A DNA stretch of 25,197 nt, from the NCBI RefSeq assembly GCF_946477055.1, contig NZ_CAMKXG010000014.1:1-25197 (forward strand). Reading direction: 5' to 3'. Position numbers and translations under genes: made by a program. Under the pieces are notes generated by a model, which was not told the DNA's origin, did not search any database, and worked only from the letters and a program-made list of their open reading frames with translations. Of this stretch, positions 17,702 to 25,197 are shown one piece after another (within the stretch, counting starts at the first letter, position 1; the number at the start of each line of letters is the position of its first letter). Origin of the DNA: Lonsdalea britannica. GTDB lineage: Bacteria > Pseudomonadota > Gammaproteobacteria > Enterobacterales > Enterobacteriaceae.

Positions 17702-18991
17702 TCAGTCTTTGGTCAGCTTCGCATAGAAGAAACCATCGCCACCTTCAGGGGTGGGGATACATTGAATACCTGGTCGTTCGAGATCGCCGGTACCCGTTAG
17801 CGTGGCATCGGTATGACGCGTCAGGAATGCCGTTATTTGCTGTTGGTTCTCTTCAGGTAATATTGAACACGTCGCATAGACTAGCGTCCCGCCAGATTTC
17901 AGGTGTGGCCAGATAGCATCGAGTATCTCTGATTGCAGCGTGGACAGCTCTTGAATATCGCTATCGCGGCGCAGCCATTTTATATCCTGATGACGACGAA
18001 TGACCCCGGTTGCTGAACAGGGCGCATCGAGAAGAATGCGATCAAACGTTTGGCCTTCACACCAGTCGGCAGGCTGGCGTCCATCTCCCTGACGTACTGT
18101 TGCTTTGAGACGCAGTCGTTCAAGGTTCTCTGTCACACGTTCAAGTCGTTTCGTGTCGACATCGACCGCCATTACCTGAGCCTCTGGCGCAGCTTCAAGT
18201 ATATGTGTAGTTTTGCCACCTGGCGCGGCGCACAAGTCCAAAATGGATTCGCCGTTTTTTGGCGAAAGCCAGCGGACACAACCTTGCGCCGATGCATCCT
18301 GAACGGTCACCCAGCCATCGGAAAATCCCGGCAGCGCCGTAACTGCGCTGGGTGCCAACAGACGAACTGCATCCGGATTTTCATCATGGGCAACAGCGTT
18401 CAACCCTGCTTCCGACAGCAGCTGAAGGTATTCATCCCGCGTATGATGCAGTCGGTTGACTCGTAGCCACATCGGTGGCTTTTGGTTATTGGCGTCGAGG
18501 ATGTCTTGCCATTGTGTGGGATAGGCATCCCGAATGCGCTTTAACAACCAGCTGGGGTGTAAATGAGCACTTTCCAAACCCGATGCCTGTTCTACCAGTG
18601 AATCCTGCTGACGTTGGAACTGACGTAGGACGCCATTAATCAGCCCCTTCATCTGAGGACGTTTCAGCGCAACAGCGCCGTTCACCGTTTCCGCCAGTGC
18701 GGCATGTGCCGGAATGCGGGTAAAAAGCATCTGGTATATCCCGACCATCAACAGATAATGTAACGTCCGCTGCTTGCCCACCATGGGTTTGGCCATCAGT
18801 TGCTGGATGTACCACTCTAACTGCGGAAGAACGCGCAAGGTGCCGAAGCATAACTCTTGCAACAGCGCGCGATCTTTGTCGGAGACATTCTTTTGCAGAG
18901 CGGGCAAGACCGCGCTGAGAGACTGACCCTGATCCAACACCTGGCCGATGGCTTTGGCTGCAATGCTGCGTAGGTTGTAATTGTTTTTCAT
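17702..18991 (-). CDS. rsmB: 16S rRNA m5C967 methyltransferase RsmB
   Basis: RsmB (Sun/Fmu) uses S-adenosylmethionine to methylate C967 of 16S rRNA in the 30S subunit. The 429-residue product has an N-terminal NusB-like RNA-binding domain (about 5-135) and a C-terminal Rossmann methyltransferase domain. The SAM motif is [15 protein letters not shown] (about 250-264). The two conserved cysteines are C325 in DAPCSATG and C375 in YATCS, the latter being the nucleophile. Length equals E. coli RsmB. It lies 74 bases after fmt, with a hairpin in the gap. Confidence 0.97.
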   Translation of the reverse strand: MKNNYNLRSIAAKAIGQVLDQGQSLSAVLPALQKNVSDKDRALLQELCFGTLRVLPQLEWYIQQLMAKPMVGKQRTLHYLLMVGIYQMLFTRIPAHAALAETVNGAVALKRPQMKGLINGVLRQFQRQQDSLVEQASGLESAHLHPSWLLKRIRDAYPTQWQDILDANNQKPPMWLRVNRLHHTRDEYLQLLSEAGLNAVAHDENPDAVRLLAPSAVTALPGFSDGWVTVQDASAQGCVRWLSPKNGESILDLCAAPGGKTTHILEAAPEAQVMAVDVDTKRLERVTENLERLRLKATVRQGDGRQPADWCEGQTFDRILLDAPCSATGVIRRHQDIKWLRRDSDIQELSTLQSEILDAIWPHLKSGGTLVYATCSILPEENQQQITAFLTRHTDATLTGTGDLERPGIQCIPTPEGGDGFFYAKLTKD

Positions 18992-19029
18992 AGGCTAAAG
19001 CGGATATCGATCGGTGTTATAGGAATAAA

Positions 19030-19055
19030 TCGCCCGGTGATTAGCCACCAGGCGA
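19030..19055 (-). other. Hairpin between fmt and rsmB
   Basis: A nine-pair stem with one mismatch (19030-19039 with 19046-19055) and a six-base loop lies in the only sizeable gap of the def-fmt-rsmB series. On the minus strand it is followed by TTTATT. It may be a weak terminator or a processing site that lowers rsmB and trkA expression relative to def-fmt. Confidence 0.4.
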
Positions 19056-19065
19056 TGGGGATGAT

Positions 19066-20004
19066 TTACAGCTGATTTCCTGGGGTAAACCATTCACGGC
19101 GAGAATTTAACAGGTCTTGCGCCGACATAGGTTTTTTGCCCGCCGGTTGTAGCTGCGTGAGATTGATAATCCCGTTCGCGGTGGCCACTTGAATGCCGTG
19201 CTTATCGGCCTGCACGATAGTGCCTGGTGCCGCCTCGCTGTCAGTGGCGATGACATTGGCCTGCCACACTTTTACCGGTAGATCGTCGATGGTGAAATAA
19301 CTGATCGGCCAAGGGTTGAATGCTCGAATACAGCGCTCCAACTGTTCGGCTGAGAGTGACCAGTCGAGCCGGGCTTCCTCTTTACTCAGCTTTTCTGCAT
19401 AGGTTGCCAGGCTTTCATCCTGAACTTCGGCATGGAACTCAGATGTGGACAGTTTGTCCAACGTAGAAAGCAGCCCCTGTGGCCCTAACTCAGCCAACTT
19501 TGCATAGAGTGTGGCGCTGGTATCCTCTGGCAGAATCTGACATTCCACCTTTTGCAGCATCGCGCCGGTATCGAGTCCGGCATCCATTTGCATAATGGTG
19601 ACGCCCGTGTGGCTGTCGCCTGCCCACAGCGCGCGCTGAATAGGCGCGGCTCCACGCCAGCGCGGCAATAAAGAACCATGGACGTTTATGCAGCCCAACC
19701 GCGGCATATCCAGTACTGCTTGCGGCAGGATTAAACCATAAGCCACAACCACCATCACGTCGGCTTCAAATTCGGCCACAAGCTGCTGATGCTCTGCCGG
19801 GCGCAGCGATTTAGGCTGTCTCACCGGAATGGCATGCTGTTCCGCCAGAACTTTTACCGGGCTCGGAGTGAGTTTGTTTCCTCGCCCTGCAGGACGGTCT
19901 GGCTGAGTAAATACGCCGATGACCTCATGTTGAGAGGAAAGCAGCGCCTCGAGGTGCTGCGCTGCGAAATCAGGGGTTCCTGCAAAAATAATCCTTAAAG
20001 ACAC
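19066..20004 (-). CDS. fmt: Methionyl-tRNA formyltransferase
   Basis: Fmt transfers a formyl group from 10-formyltetrahydrofolate to Met-tRNA(fMet) to make the initiator. The 312-residue product has an N-terminal formyltransferase Rossmann domain (about 1-190) with [17 protein letters not shown] and catalytic N107, H109 and D145. A C-terminal OB-like tRNA-binding domain (about 205-312) follows. The start codon is GTG, giving [14 protein letters not shown]. coli Fmt has three more N-terminal residues and an ATG start. The ribosome-binding site is weak. def lies 22 bases upstream, so formylation and deformylation enzymes are co-expressed. Confidence 0.96.
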   Translation of the reverse strand: MSLRIIFAGTPDFAAQHLEALLSSQHEVIGVFTQPDRPAGRGNKLTPSPVKVLAEQHAIPVRQPKSLRPAEHQQLVAEFEADVMVVVAYGLILPQAVLDMPRLGCINVHGSLLPRWRGAAPIQRALWAGDSHTGVTIMQMDAGLDTGAMLQKVECQILPEDTSATLYAKLAELGPQGLLSTLDKLSTSEFHAEVQDESLATYAEKLSKEEARLDWSLSAEQLERCIRAFNPWPISYFTIDDLPVKVWQANVIATDSEAAPGTIVQADKHGIQVATANGIINLTQLQPAGKKPMSAQDLLNSRREWFTPGNQL

Positions 20005-20026
20005 GTGGTTTCCGCCTGATTGATAG

Positions 20027-20536
20027 TTATGCGCGACTGCTTTGTCTGGCCAGTTTTTCCAGCTTCTGCCGGATGCGCTGACGTTTTAATGGGGACAGAT
20101 AATCAATGAACAACTTGCCAACAAGATGATCCATCTCATGTTGAATACAAATGGCCAGCAGTCCATCGGTTTCGAGCTCGAATGACTCTCCGTCACGGTT
20201 TAGAGCACGAATTTTGATACGTTCCGCCCGTGAAACCAGTGCGCGGGTTTCAGGAATGGACAGGCAGCCTTCTTCAATGCCCGTATCTCCGCTTTTTTCA
20301 AGCAGTTCCGGGTTGATCAGCACCAGACGTTCGTTACGTTCTTCTGAAACGTCGATCACGATGATGCGCTGGTGGATATCAACCTGTGTCGCGGCCAAGC
20401 CAATGCCTTCTTCTTCGTACATCGTGTCGAACATATCGTCCACGATACGTTGAATTTCTGCATCAACTTCTTTGACGGGCTTTGCGATTGTGCGAAGCCG
20501 CTCGTCCGGGAAATGTAATACCTGCAAGACTGACAT
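20027..20536 (-). CDS. def: Peptide deformylase
   Basis: Def removes the N-formyl group from nascent proteins at the tunnel exit and is a Fe(II) metalloenzyme. The 169-residue product has all three family motifs: GIGLAATQ (45-51), EEGCLS with metal ligand C91, and HEMDH with ligands H133 and H137 and catalytic E134. The C-terminal basic helix (about 148-169) matches the segment that docks on L22 at the ribosome. It is the first gene of the minus-strand def-fmt-rsmB-trkA series, divergent from dprA across a 114-base intergenic region. Confidence 0.98.
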   Translation of the reverse strand: MSVLQVLHFPDERLRTIAKPVKEVDAEIQRIVDDMFDTMYEEEGIGLAATQVDIHQRIIVIDVSEERNERLVLINPELLEKSGDTGIEEGCLSIPETRALVSRAERIKIRALNRDGESFELETDGLLAICIQHEMDHLVGKLFIDYLSPLKRQRIRQKLEKLARQSSRA

Positions 20537-20581
20537 ATATTTTTAGATCTGTATCCGAGTGATGAGAGAGTTCTGGTCTCT

Positions 20582-20611
20582 ATTCTAGACATTTCCGGTT
20601 CTGATTGACAG
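20582..20611 (-). promoter_or_regulatory. Candidate def-fmt promoter
   Basis: On the minus strand, CTGTCA (plus 20606-20611) and TAGAAT (plus 20582-20587) are separated by 18 bases. They lie in the def-dprA divergent region, with a start near 20575. The -35 matches consensus at four of six positions. Confidence 0.45.
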
Positions 20612-20650
20612 TATCCGACATTATTAGCACTGCGGGATGCGGAGCGGAAA

Positions 20651-21781
20651 ATGACGGAGACGGAAGTGTGGTTGCGCCTGGCGTCGGTAAGTCGATTGGG
20701 GGCAAGAAAAATCGCGCAGTTGGTAAGTCAGGTGATGCAGGCAGATGGCATTTCATCCGCATTTCTACAGCATTTAGGGTTGTCGGAATTTCAGGTACAG
20801 CAGTTCTATGATTACGAACCTGCGAAGGTGGCGGCGGTTCTGGGCTGGTTGGAACATCCCTCTCACTCACTTGTCTTCTTCGGCACGAACCTATATCCCT
20901 TTCTGCTCGGTAATATCAGCTCACCGCCGCCCGTGCTGTACGTCATCGGTGATATCAGCCTGTTGGGAGCACCTCAAATAGCGATGGTTGGCAGTCGGAA
21001 CCATAGCGCGTATGGGGAACAGTGGGGGAGGTTCTTCGCTCAGGAATTTAGTCTGAGTCAGTTGACCGTCACCAGCGGACTTGCGATTGGCATTGACGGT
21101 ATCGCTCATCAGGCGGCGTTAGATACGGGGGGAAAGACGATTGCCGTTCTGGGAAGCGGGTTGAATCACCGGTATCCACGGCGTCATCTGCCGCTCGCAG
21201 AAAGCATTGTCGAGCAGGGCGGGGCGCTAGTTTCTGAGTTCACGTTGGATACCAGGCCGTTGCCAATCAATTTTCCTCGCAGAAATCGAATCATCAGCGG
21301 GTTGAGTCAAGGCGTGCTGGTGGTCGAAGCTTCTCGGCGTAGTGGGTCTCTGGTTACGGCGCGTTATGCCCTCGAACAGAATAGGGAAGTCTTTGCTCTA
21401 CCCGGGCCAATTGGTAATGCGATGACGGAAGGGACGCACTGGTTGATTCAGCAGGGGGCGTACCTGGTAACCCATCCTAAAGACATCATTGAGCAGCTTG
21501 GAAGCGATCTTCATTGGCTTACGGAGTCGCCCGACGGAGATAAGGCAATTATTTGTTCTCGGGAAAGCGAAGTTGAATTGCCATTTGCTGATGTGTTGGC
21601 TAACGTAGGAGATGAGGTTACACCTGTTGACGTTGTCGCTGAACGTGCCGGCCAACCTGTGCCAGAGGTAGTCAGTAAACTACTGGATCTGGAGTTAGCA
21701 GGATGGATCGCAGCTGTACCCGGCGGCTATGTCCGATTAAGGAGGGCAAGCCATGTTCGACGTACTCATGTACTTGTTTGA
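20651..21781 (+). CDS. dprA: DNA-processing protein DprA (Smf)
   Basis: DprA binds incoming single-stranded DNA and loads RecA during natural transformation; in enterobacteria its role is unclear. The 376-residue product has an N-terminal helical region (about 1-85), a Rossmann DprA domain (about 90-300) with [47 protein letters not shown] and [11 protein letters not shown], and a C-terminal winged helix (about 310-365, almost identical to E. coli). Its last 29 bases overlap smg in another frame. No convincing promoter was found upstream despite a TTGACA at 20605. Confidence 0.95.
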   Translation: MTETEVWLRLASVSRLGARKIAQLVSQVMQADGISSAFLQHLGLSEFQVQQFYDYEPAKVAAVLGWLEHPSHSLVFFGTNLYPFLLGNISSPPPVLYVIGDISLLGAPQIAMVGSRNHSAYGEQWGRFFAQEFSLSQLTVTSGLAIGIDGIAHQAALDTGGKTIAVLGSGLNHRYPRRHLPLAESIVEQGGALVSEFTLDTRPLPINFPRRNRIISGLSQGVLVVEASRRSGSLVTARYALEQNREVFALPGPIGNAMTEGTHWLIQQGAYLVTHPKDIIEQLGSDLHWLTESPDGDKAIICSRESEVELPFADVLANVGDEVTPVDVVAERAGQPVPEVVSKLLDLELAGWIAAVPGGYVRLRRASHVRRTHVLV

Positions 21782-22226
21782 AACTTATATTCACAATGAA
21801 ACTGAAATGCGTGTCGATCAAGATACGTTGACTGATGACCTCACTCGCGCTGGTTTTGATCGCAACGATATTTATAGCGCGTTGGATTGGTTAGAAAAAT
21901 TAGCGGATATCCAAGAGGGGCAAACGCCTCCATTGGCATTGGCAAGCGATCCTCTGGCATTACGTATTTATACGCCGGAAGAAGATCAGCGGTTGGACGT
22001 CGATTGTCGCGGTTTTCTTCTGTTTCTCGAACAGATTCAGGTGTTGAGCCTGGAAACCCGTGAGATGGTAATTGATCGGGTGATGGCGCTTGAAACCCAA
22101 GAGTTCGATTTGGATGACCTTAAATGGGTTATTCTGATGGTGCTGTTTAATGTACCCGGCTGTGAAAATGCCTATCAGCAAATGGAAGATTTACTTTTTG
22201 AAGCCAACGAAGGTTATGTGCAGTAA
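21753..22226 (+). CDS. smg: DUF494 family protein Smg
   Basis: Smg is a conserved gammaproteobacterial protein of unknown function. The 157-residue product is acidic and mainly helical: [20 protein letters not shown] at the start (positions 2-21), a central [20 protein letters not shown] segment, and a C-terminal [20 protein letters not shown] (21741-21745) lies before the ATG, inside dprA. The gene overlaps the dprA end by 29 bases in a different frame, which implies coupled expression. The pairing dprA-smg is conserved in E. coli. Confidence 0.93.
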   Translation: MFDVLMYLFETYIHNETEMRVDQDTLTDDLTRAGFDRNDIYSALDWLEKLADIQEGQTPPLALASDPLALRIYTPEEDQRLDVDCRGFLLFLEQIQVLSLETREMVIDRVMALETQEFDLDDLKWVILMVLFNVPGCENAYQQMEDLLFEANEGYVQ

Positions 22227-22246
22227 GCCCCACTCACGGGGAAATA

Positions 22247-22804
22247 ATGGTTAAGCCGACACTTTTCGCTGAGAAAAAACAGCAGTGTCCGGAATGCGGT
22301 GCTGATTTGGTTATCCGTTCCGGGCGTCATGGCCCTTTTCTGGGCTGTTCCCACTATCCCGAATGTGAATACATCCGCCCGCTCAAGGCGCAAGCGGATG
22401 GTCACGTTGTTAAAGAGCTCACGGGTCAGCTTTGCCCTGAATGCCAGTCAACGCTGGTATTGCGGCAGGGGCGCTATGGCATGTTTATCGGGTGCTCTCA
22501 CTACCCCGAATGCGGTCATACAGAAACAATCGACAGACCCGATGAAACTGCGCTGAGTTGTCCCCAGTGTCAGGAGGGGAAGTTATTGCAACGTAAGTCA
22601 CGTTATGGAAAAACGTTCCATTCGTGCGACCGCTATCCCGAATGCCGCTTTGCCATTAATTATCAGCCGGTGGCAGGTGAATGTGAGTTTTGTCACTATC
22701 CCTTATTAATCGAAAAGAAAACGGCACGCGGCGCAAAACGGTTCTGCGCCAGCAAGTCATGTGGCAAACCAGTATCAACCGAGACATCTGACAGCGATGA
22801 ATAA
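22247..22804 (+). CDS. yrdD: Topoisomerase-like zinc-ribbon protein YrdD
   Basis: YrdD resembles the C-terminal zinc-ribbon domains of DNA topoisomerase I but has no catalytic part; its role is not established. The 185-residue product contains four cysteine modules: C14/C17/C34/C40, C63/C66/C83/C89, C105/C108/C127/C133 and C146/C149/C167/C172. The first three share the [12 protein letters not shown] second half (SCDRYPEC in the third); the fourth has a shorter SKSC end. It probably binds single-stranded nucleic acid. Its end overlaps the tsaC start by eight bases. GGGGAAATA precedes the ATG. Confidence 0.93.
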   Translation: MVKPTLFAEKKQQCPECGADLVIRSGRHGPFLGCSHYPECEYIRPLKAQADGHVVKELTGQLCPECQSTLVLRQGRYGMFIGCSHYPECGHTETIDRPDETALSCPQCQEGKLLQRKSRYGKTFHSCDRYPECRFAINYQPVAGECEFCHYPLLIEKKTARGAKRFCASKSCGKPVSTETSDSDE

Positions 22805-23369
22805 CAATATTCCCCTCGAGCAGTGGCCTCCTCTGTTGAAAAAACTAGAGGATCAGCAAGTGATCGCATATCCAACCGAAGCAGTCTTCGGTCTGGGGTG
22901 CGATCCGGATAGTGAGATCGCCGTTCAGCGGCTGCTCGATCTTAAGCGTCGCCCATGGCAGAAGGGATTGATCCTGATTGCTGCAGACTTTCAACAGTTG
23001 GAACCTTATGTGGATGTTTCCGCACTCTCTGAAGTGCAACTAAACACGGTCTTTTCCTCCTGGCCAGGACCCGTGACTTGGGTTATGCCGACGAAACCTG
23101 GCACGCCTCAGTGGCTGACCGGAGAATTTACAACGCTGGCAGTGCGAGTCAGCGATCACCCTTTAGTTATTGAGCTTTGCCACCGGTTTGGTAAACCATT
23201 GGTTTCCACTAGCGCAAATCTCAGTGGTAAGTCGCCATGCCGTACAGCAAACGATGTGTTTGAGCAGTTCGGGAAAGCCTTTCCCGTGCTGGAAGGCGCG
23301 ATTGGTGGGCGTCAAAATCCATCAGAGATTCGCGATGCCCGAACGGGCTCAATGGTCCGTCCGGGCTAA
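22797..23369 (+). CDS. tsaC: Threonylcarbamoyl-AMP synthase
   Basis: TsaC (YrdC/RimN) makes L-threonylcarbamoyladenylate from threonine, bicarbonate and ATP, the first step of t6A37 modification of ANN-decoding tRNAs; TsaB, TsaD and TsaE complete it. The start at 22797 gives MNNNIPLEQ and a 190-residue protein that aligns with E. coli TsaC from its first residue; an upstream in-frame ATG at 22761 lies inside yrdD and is less likely. The substrate-site motifs [30 protein letters not shown] and STSANLSG are present. The ATG overlaps the yrdD end by eight bases. Confidence 0.96.
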   Translation: MNNNIPLEQWPPLLKKLEDQQVIAYPTEAVFGLGCDPDSEIAVQRLLDLKRRPWQKGLILIAADFQQLEPYVDVSALSEVQLNTVFSSWPGPVTWVMPTKPGTPQWLTGEFTTLAVRVSDHPLVIELCHRFGKPLVSTSANLSGKSPCRTANDVFEQFGKAFPVLEGAIGGRQNPSEIRDARTGSMVRPG

Positions 23370-23388
23370 GGCTAAGAGGAAATGAGTC

Positions 23389-24216
23389 ATGTCATCTGAA
23401 GTCAAAACCTTCGCCGTGTTTGGTAACCCTATCGCGCATAGCAAATCTCCGCAGATCCACACCCTGTTTGCTGATCAGACGGAGGTTGGACTGTCGTATG
23501 ACAGGGTTTTGGCTCCAGTTGAACAGTTTGAGCAGACGCTTCAAGCCTTTTTCCAAAACGGCGCTGGCGCCAATGTGACGACGCCGTTCAAAGAACGGGC
23601 CTGTGTTGTTATGGATGCTCTGAGCGAGCGTGCGAGAGCGGCGGGCGCTGTAAATACCATCAAGAAAATGAATGATGGCACGTTGTACGGCGATAACACT
23701 GACGGCATTGGTCTGTTGAGCGATTTAAAGCAGAACAACTTAATCCAGCCAGGTTTCCATGTGTTGTTGATTGGCGCTGGCGGCGCGGCGAGAGGCGTTA
23801 TTCAGCCTCTCCTGGCCTACGGCTGTGCGATCACAGTAACTAACCGCACGCAGAGTCGAGCTGAAGCGCTGGTGGAACACTTTCGAAATAGGGGAAGTAT
23901 TCAGACGGTCGCCTTGCATGAATTGATCGATGAGAAGTTCGACCTTATCGTCAACGCCACATCGTCAGGCATTGCCGGCGATATCCCTGCATTGCCCGAG
24001 TCGCTCGTGAGCCGCGAGGTTCGTTGCTACGACATGTTTTATGCATCTGGACTGACCCCTTTCCTTAAATGGTGTACTGGATTGGGCGTGGAAAAGTTTG
24101 CAGATGGCTTGGGCATGTTGGTGTGGCAGGCGGCTCATGCTTATGAACTGTGGCATGGGATCCTGCCAGACGCCGCTGCGGTGATCCAACAGATGAAGCG
24201 AGAACTTGAGCAGTGA
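23389..24216 (+). CDS. aroE: Shikimate 5-dehydrogenase
   Basis: AroE reduces 3-dehydroshikimate to shikimate with NADPH in the pathway to chorismate and aromatic amino acids. The 275-residue product has the substrate motif [10 protein letters not shown] (12-21), NVTTPFKE with catalytic K68, GDNTDG with catalytic D105, and the NADP-binding GAGGAARG (about 129-136), followed by NRT in the specificity loop. AGAGGAAA precedes the ATG. Its final bases GTGA contain the yrdB start, so the genes overlap by four bases. Confidence 0.97.
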   Translation: MSSEVKTFAVFGNPIAHSKSPQIHTLFADQTEVGLSYDRVLAPVEQFEQTLQAFFQNGAGANVTTPFKERACVVMDALSERARAAGAVNTIKKMNDGTLYGDNTDGIGLLSDLKQNNLIQPGFHVLLIGAGGAARGVIQPLLAYGCAITVTNRTQSRAEALVEHFRNRGSIQTVALHELIDEKFDLIVNATSSGIAGDIPALPESLVSREVRCYDMFYASGLTPFLKWCTGLGVEKFADGLGMLVWQAAHAYELWHGILPDAAAVIQQMKRELEQ

Positions 24217-24467
24217 ATCAGTCTATTCAATTTCCCGATCGTGAAGAGTGGGACGAGGACGCTCAAGCCATCCGCTTCCCCGTACAGATCAATGGATTTC
24301 TGCGTGAATGTGTTCTGCGTGCGGAATCTATCCAGCAACGGTTTGGCGGAGCGGATGGCGAACAGTGGCTATCGTTGTTCATCTCCAATCGCTGGGATTT
24401 AGAAGAAGAGTTTGAGCGCCTGATCGTGGATGACGTTGAGGATGCCGACGGCCGATTCGTACTTTAG
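24213..24467 (+). CDS. yrdB: DUF1488 family protein YrdB
   Basis: YrdB is a small conserved protein of unknown function. The 84-residue acidic product starts with GTG within the aroE stop (GTGA), giving [21 protein letters not shown]. coli YrdB begins in nearly the same way. The conserved [12 protein letters not shown] segment lies at about residues 60-71. It is the last gene of the dprA-to-yrdB string and overlaps the 3' end of convergent yrdA by four bases. No terminator is visible between them. Confidence 0.88.
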   Translation: MNQSIQFPDREEWDEDAQAIRFPVQINGFLRECVLRAESIQQRFGGADGEQWLSLFISNRWDLEEEFERLIVDDVEDADGRFVL

Positions 24468-25000
24468 TCGTTAAGGTATTCATCTTTCCAGCGCACATAG
24501 TTGCTGGCGGAATGAAGTAGCCCAGCAATTTCCTCAGCGGTTAGCGGTCGTACCTTTCTGGCCGGACTCCCTAAATAAAGATAACCGCTTTCCAGCCGTT
24601 TGCCCGGCGCCACTAAACTACCCGCGCCGATCATCATGTCATCCTCGATCACCGCGCGATCCAAAATAATGGATCCCATTCCCACCAGAACTCGATTTCC
24701 GATCGTACAACCATGCAGCATTACTTTGTGGCCGACGGTGACGTCTTCCCCAATCAATAATGGATTGCCGCTTTTGTTATGGGCGGATCGATGAGTGACG
24801 TGTAAAACACTGCCGTCCTGAATATTGGTTCGAGCGCCAATAAGGATCGTGTTGACGTCCCCACGAATGACGACCAAAGGCCATACGCTGACATCGTTCG
24901 CTAGAGAAACATCACCGATCACGACACTGGAGGGATCGATCATGACTCTCTCACCTACCGTTGGGGTGAGGTTTTTAAAGGGTCGAAGGCTTTTCGACAT
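24464..25000 (-). CDS. yrdA: Gamma-carbonic-anhydrase-like hexapeptide protein YrdA
   Basis: YrdA belongs to the left-handed beta-helix trimeric family that includes gamma-carbonic anhydrase and CaiE/PaaY; the physiological substrate is not established. The 178-residue product contains repeated hexapeptides from about residue 20 to 140 (IGDVSL, IGARTN, IGEDVT, IGNRVL, IGAGSL). The histidines H67/H70, H91 and H96 in LHVTH and VGHKVMLHGC fit the zinc site. The C-terminus forms a helix (LTAEEIAGLLHSASNYVRWK). Its 5' end lies upstream of the rrn promoter and is transcribed away from it. Confidence 0.95.
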   Translation of the reverse strand: MSKSLRPFKNLTPTVGERVMIDPSSVVIGDVSLANDVSVWPLVVIRGDVNTILIGARTNIQDGSVLHVTHRSAHNKSGNPLLIGEDVTVGHKVMLHGCTIGNRVLVGMGSIILDRAVIEDDMMIGAGSLVAPGKRLESGYLYLGSPARKVRPLTAEEIAGLLHSASNYVRWKDEYLND

Positions 25001-25103
25001 AACTGATTACCTCATAGATGACGGGTATTTTGCCAAGTGGATCGTTCAATAAGCCGAATTTGAGTCAGAAAATAGCCACGGATGCGTAAGATCTCAACGG
25101 AAA

Positions 25104-25118
25104 GATGAAAAAAACAGC
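25104..25118. promoter_or_regulatory. Candidate Fis site upstream of rrn P1
   Basis: A 15-base G...C-bounded window with an A-rich core is centred at 25111, about 72 bases before the predicted start. E. coli rrnB Fis site I is centred at -71. The right half matches the consensus poorly, so the call rests mainly on position and the end bases. Confidence 0.4.
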
Positions 25119-25146
25119 TAACGATAAAAAAGATCTCAATAGGGGG

Positions 25147-25183
25147 TTGTGCAACCCGGAGAGATCCCTATAATGCGCTCCCA
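25147..25183 (+). promoter_or_regulatory. rRNA operon P1 promoter
   Basis: TTGTGC (25147-25152), a 16-base spacer and TATAAT (25169-25174) are followed by the GC-rich GCGCTCCC discriminator and a predicted start at A25183. CACTGACACGG after the start is typical of enterobacterial rrn P1. The A/T-rich run 25123-25139 is a likely UP element. The rRNA genes lie beyond the window; in E. coli an rrn operon also lies next to yrdA. Confidence 0.88.
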
Positions 25184-25197
25184 CTGACACGGCAAAG

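Noticed and set aside
20605..20610. Perfect TTGACA upstream of dprA
   Set aside because: No acceptable -10 is found at 15-19 bases, so I do not call a promoter.
22761..22796. Earlier in-frame ATG for tsaC
   Set aside because: The extra residues lie within yrdD and are absent from E. coli TsaC, which aligns from the ATG at 22797.

Overview
The window is a chromosomal housekeeping segment from a member of the Enterobacterales. Nearly every protein aligns along its full length with its Escherichia coli counterpart as I remember it, including same-length ribosomal proteins and an almost identical RpoA, but with enough differences to be another genus. A Pectobacteriaceae-like plant-associated enterobacterium is my best guess, held with low confidence. 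In E. coli K-12, chiA and the gsp cluster sit around bfd-bfr and zntR sits between yhdN and arfA; none of these is here. I see no insertion sequence, prophage, tRNA, CRISPR array or defence locus.

Layout: (1) 1-45 is the 3' end of a tuf gene (EF-Tu), followed by its terminator. (2) 110-918 is an iron-storage pair, bfd and bfr, behind a sigma70 promoter that overlaps Fur-box-like sequence. (3) 1004-6230 is the complete S10 operon: promoter, long L4-responsive leader, rpsJ-rplC-rplD-rplW-rplB-rpsS-rplV-rpsC-rplP-rpmC-rpsQ, terminator. (4) 6252-11878 is the spc operon: extended -10 promoter, rplN-rplX-rplE-rpsN-rpsH-rplF-rplR-rpsE-rpmD-rplO-secY-rpmJ, with an S8 target at the rplX-rplE junction. 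(5) 11898-14925 is the alpha operon: promoter, S4 pseudoknot leader, rpsM-rpsK-rpsD-rpoA-rplQ, terminator. (6) 15018-15705 holds yhdN and arfA on the plus strand. (7) 15766-20536, minus strand, reads def-fmt-rsmB-trkA-mscL. (8) 20651-24467, plus strand, is a tightly packed dprA-smg-yrdD-tsaC-aroE-yrdB string. (9) yrdA (minus) converges on yrdB with a 4-base overlap. (10) 25104-25197 is the upstream region and P1 promoter of a ribosomal RNA operon whose genes lie beyond the window.

The window concentrates the control elements of ribosome synthesis: three ribosomal-protein operons, each with a recognisable feedback target (L4 leader, S8 hairpin, S4 pseudoknot), an rRNA P1 promoter, ribosome rescue (arfA), and genes for translation initiation and termination chemistry (fmt, def), rRNA methylation (rsmB) and tRNA t6A synthesis (tsaC). 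I found no previously undescribed system. The points most worth a second look are RNA structures: the 14-bp hairpin inside the arfA coding sequence, the diverged but still pairable stem of the S4 pseudoknot, the terminator-like hairpin at the very start of the spc transcript, and the inverted repeat sitting on the rrn P1 -35 element.
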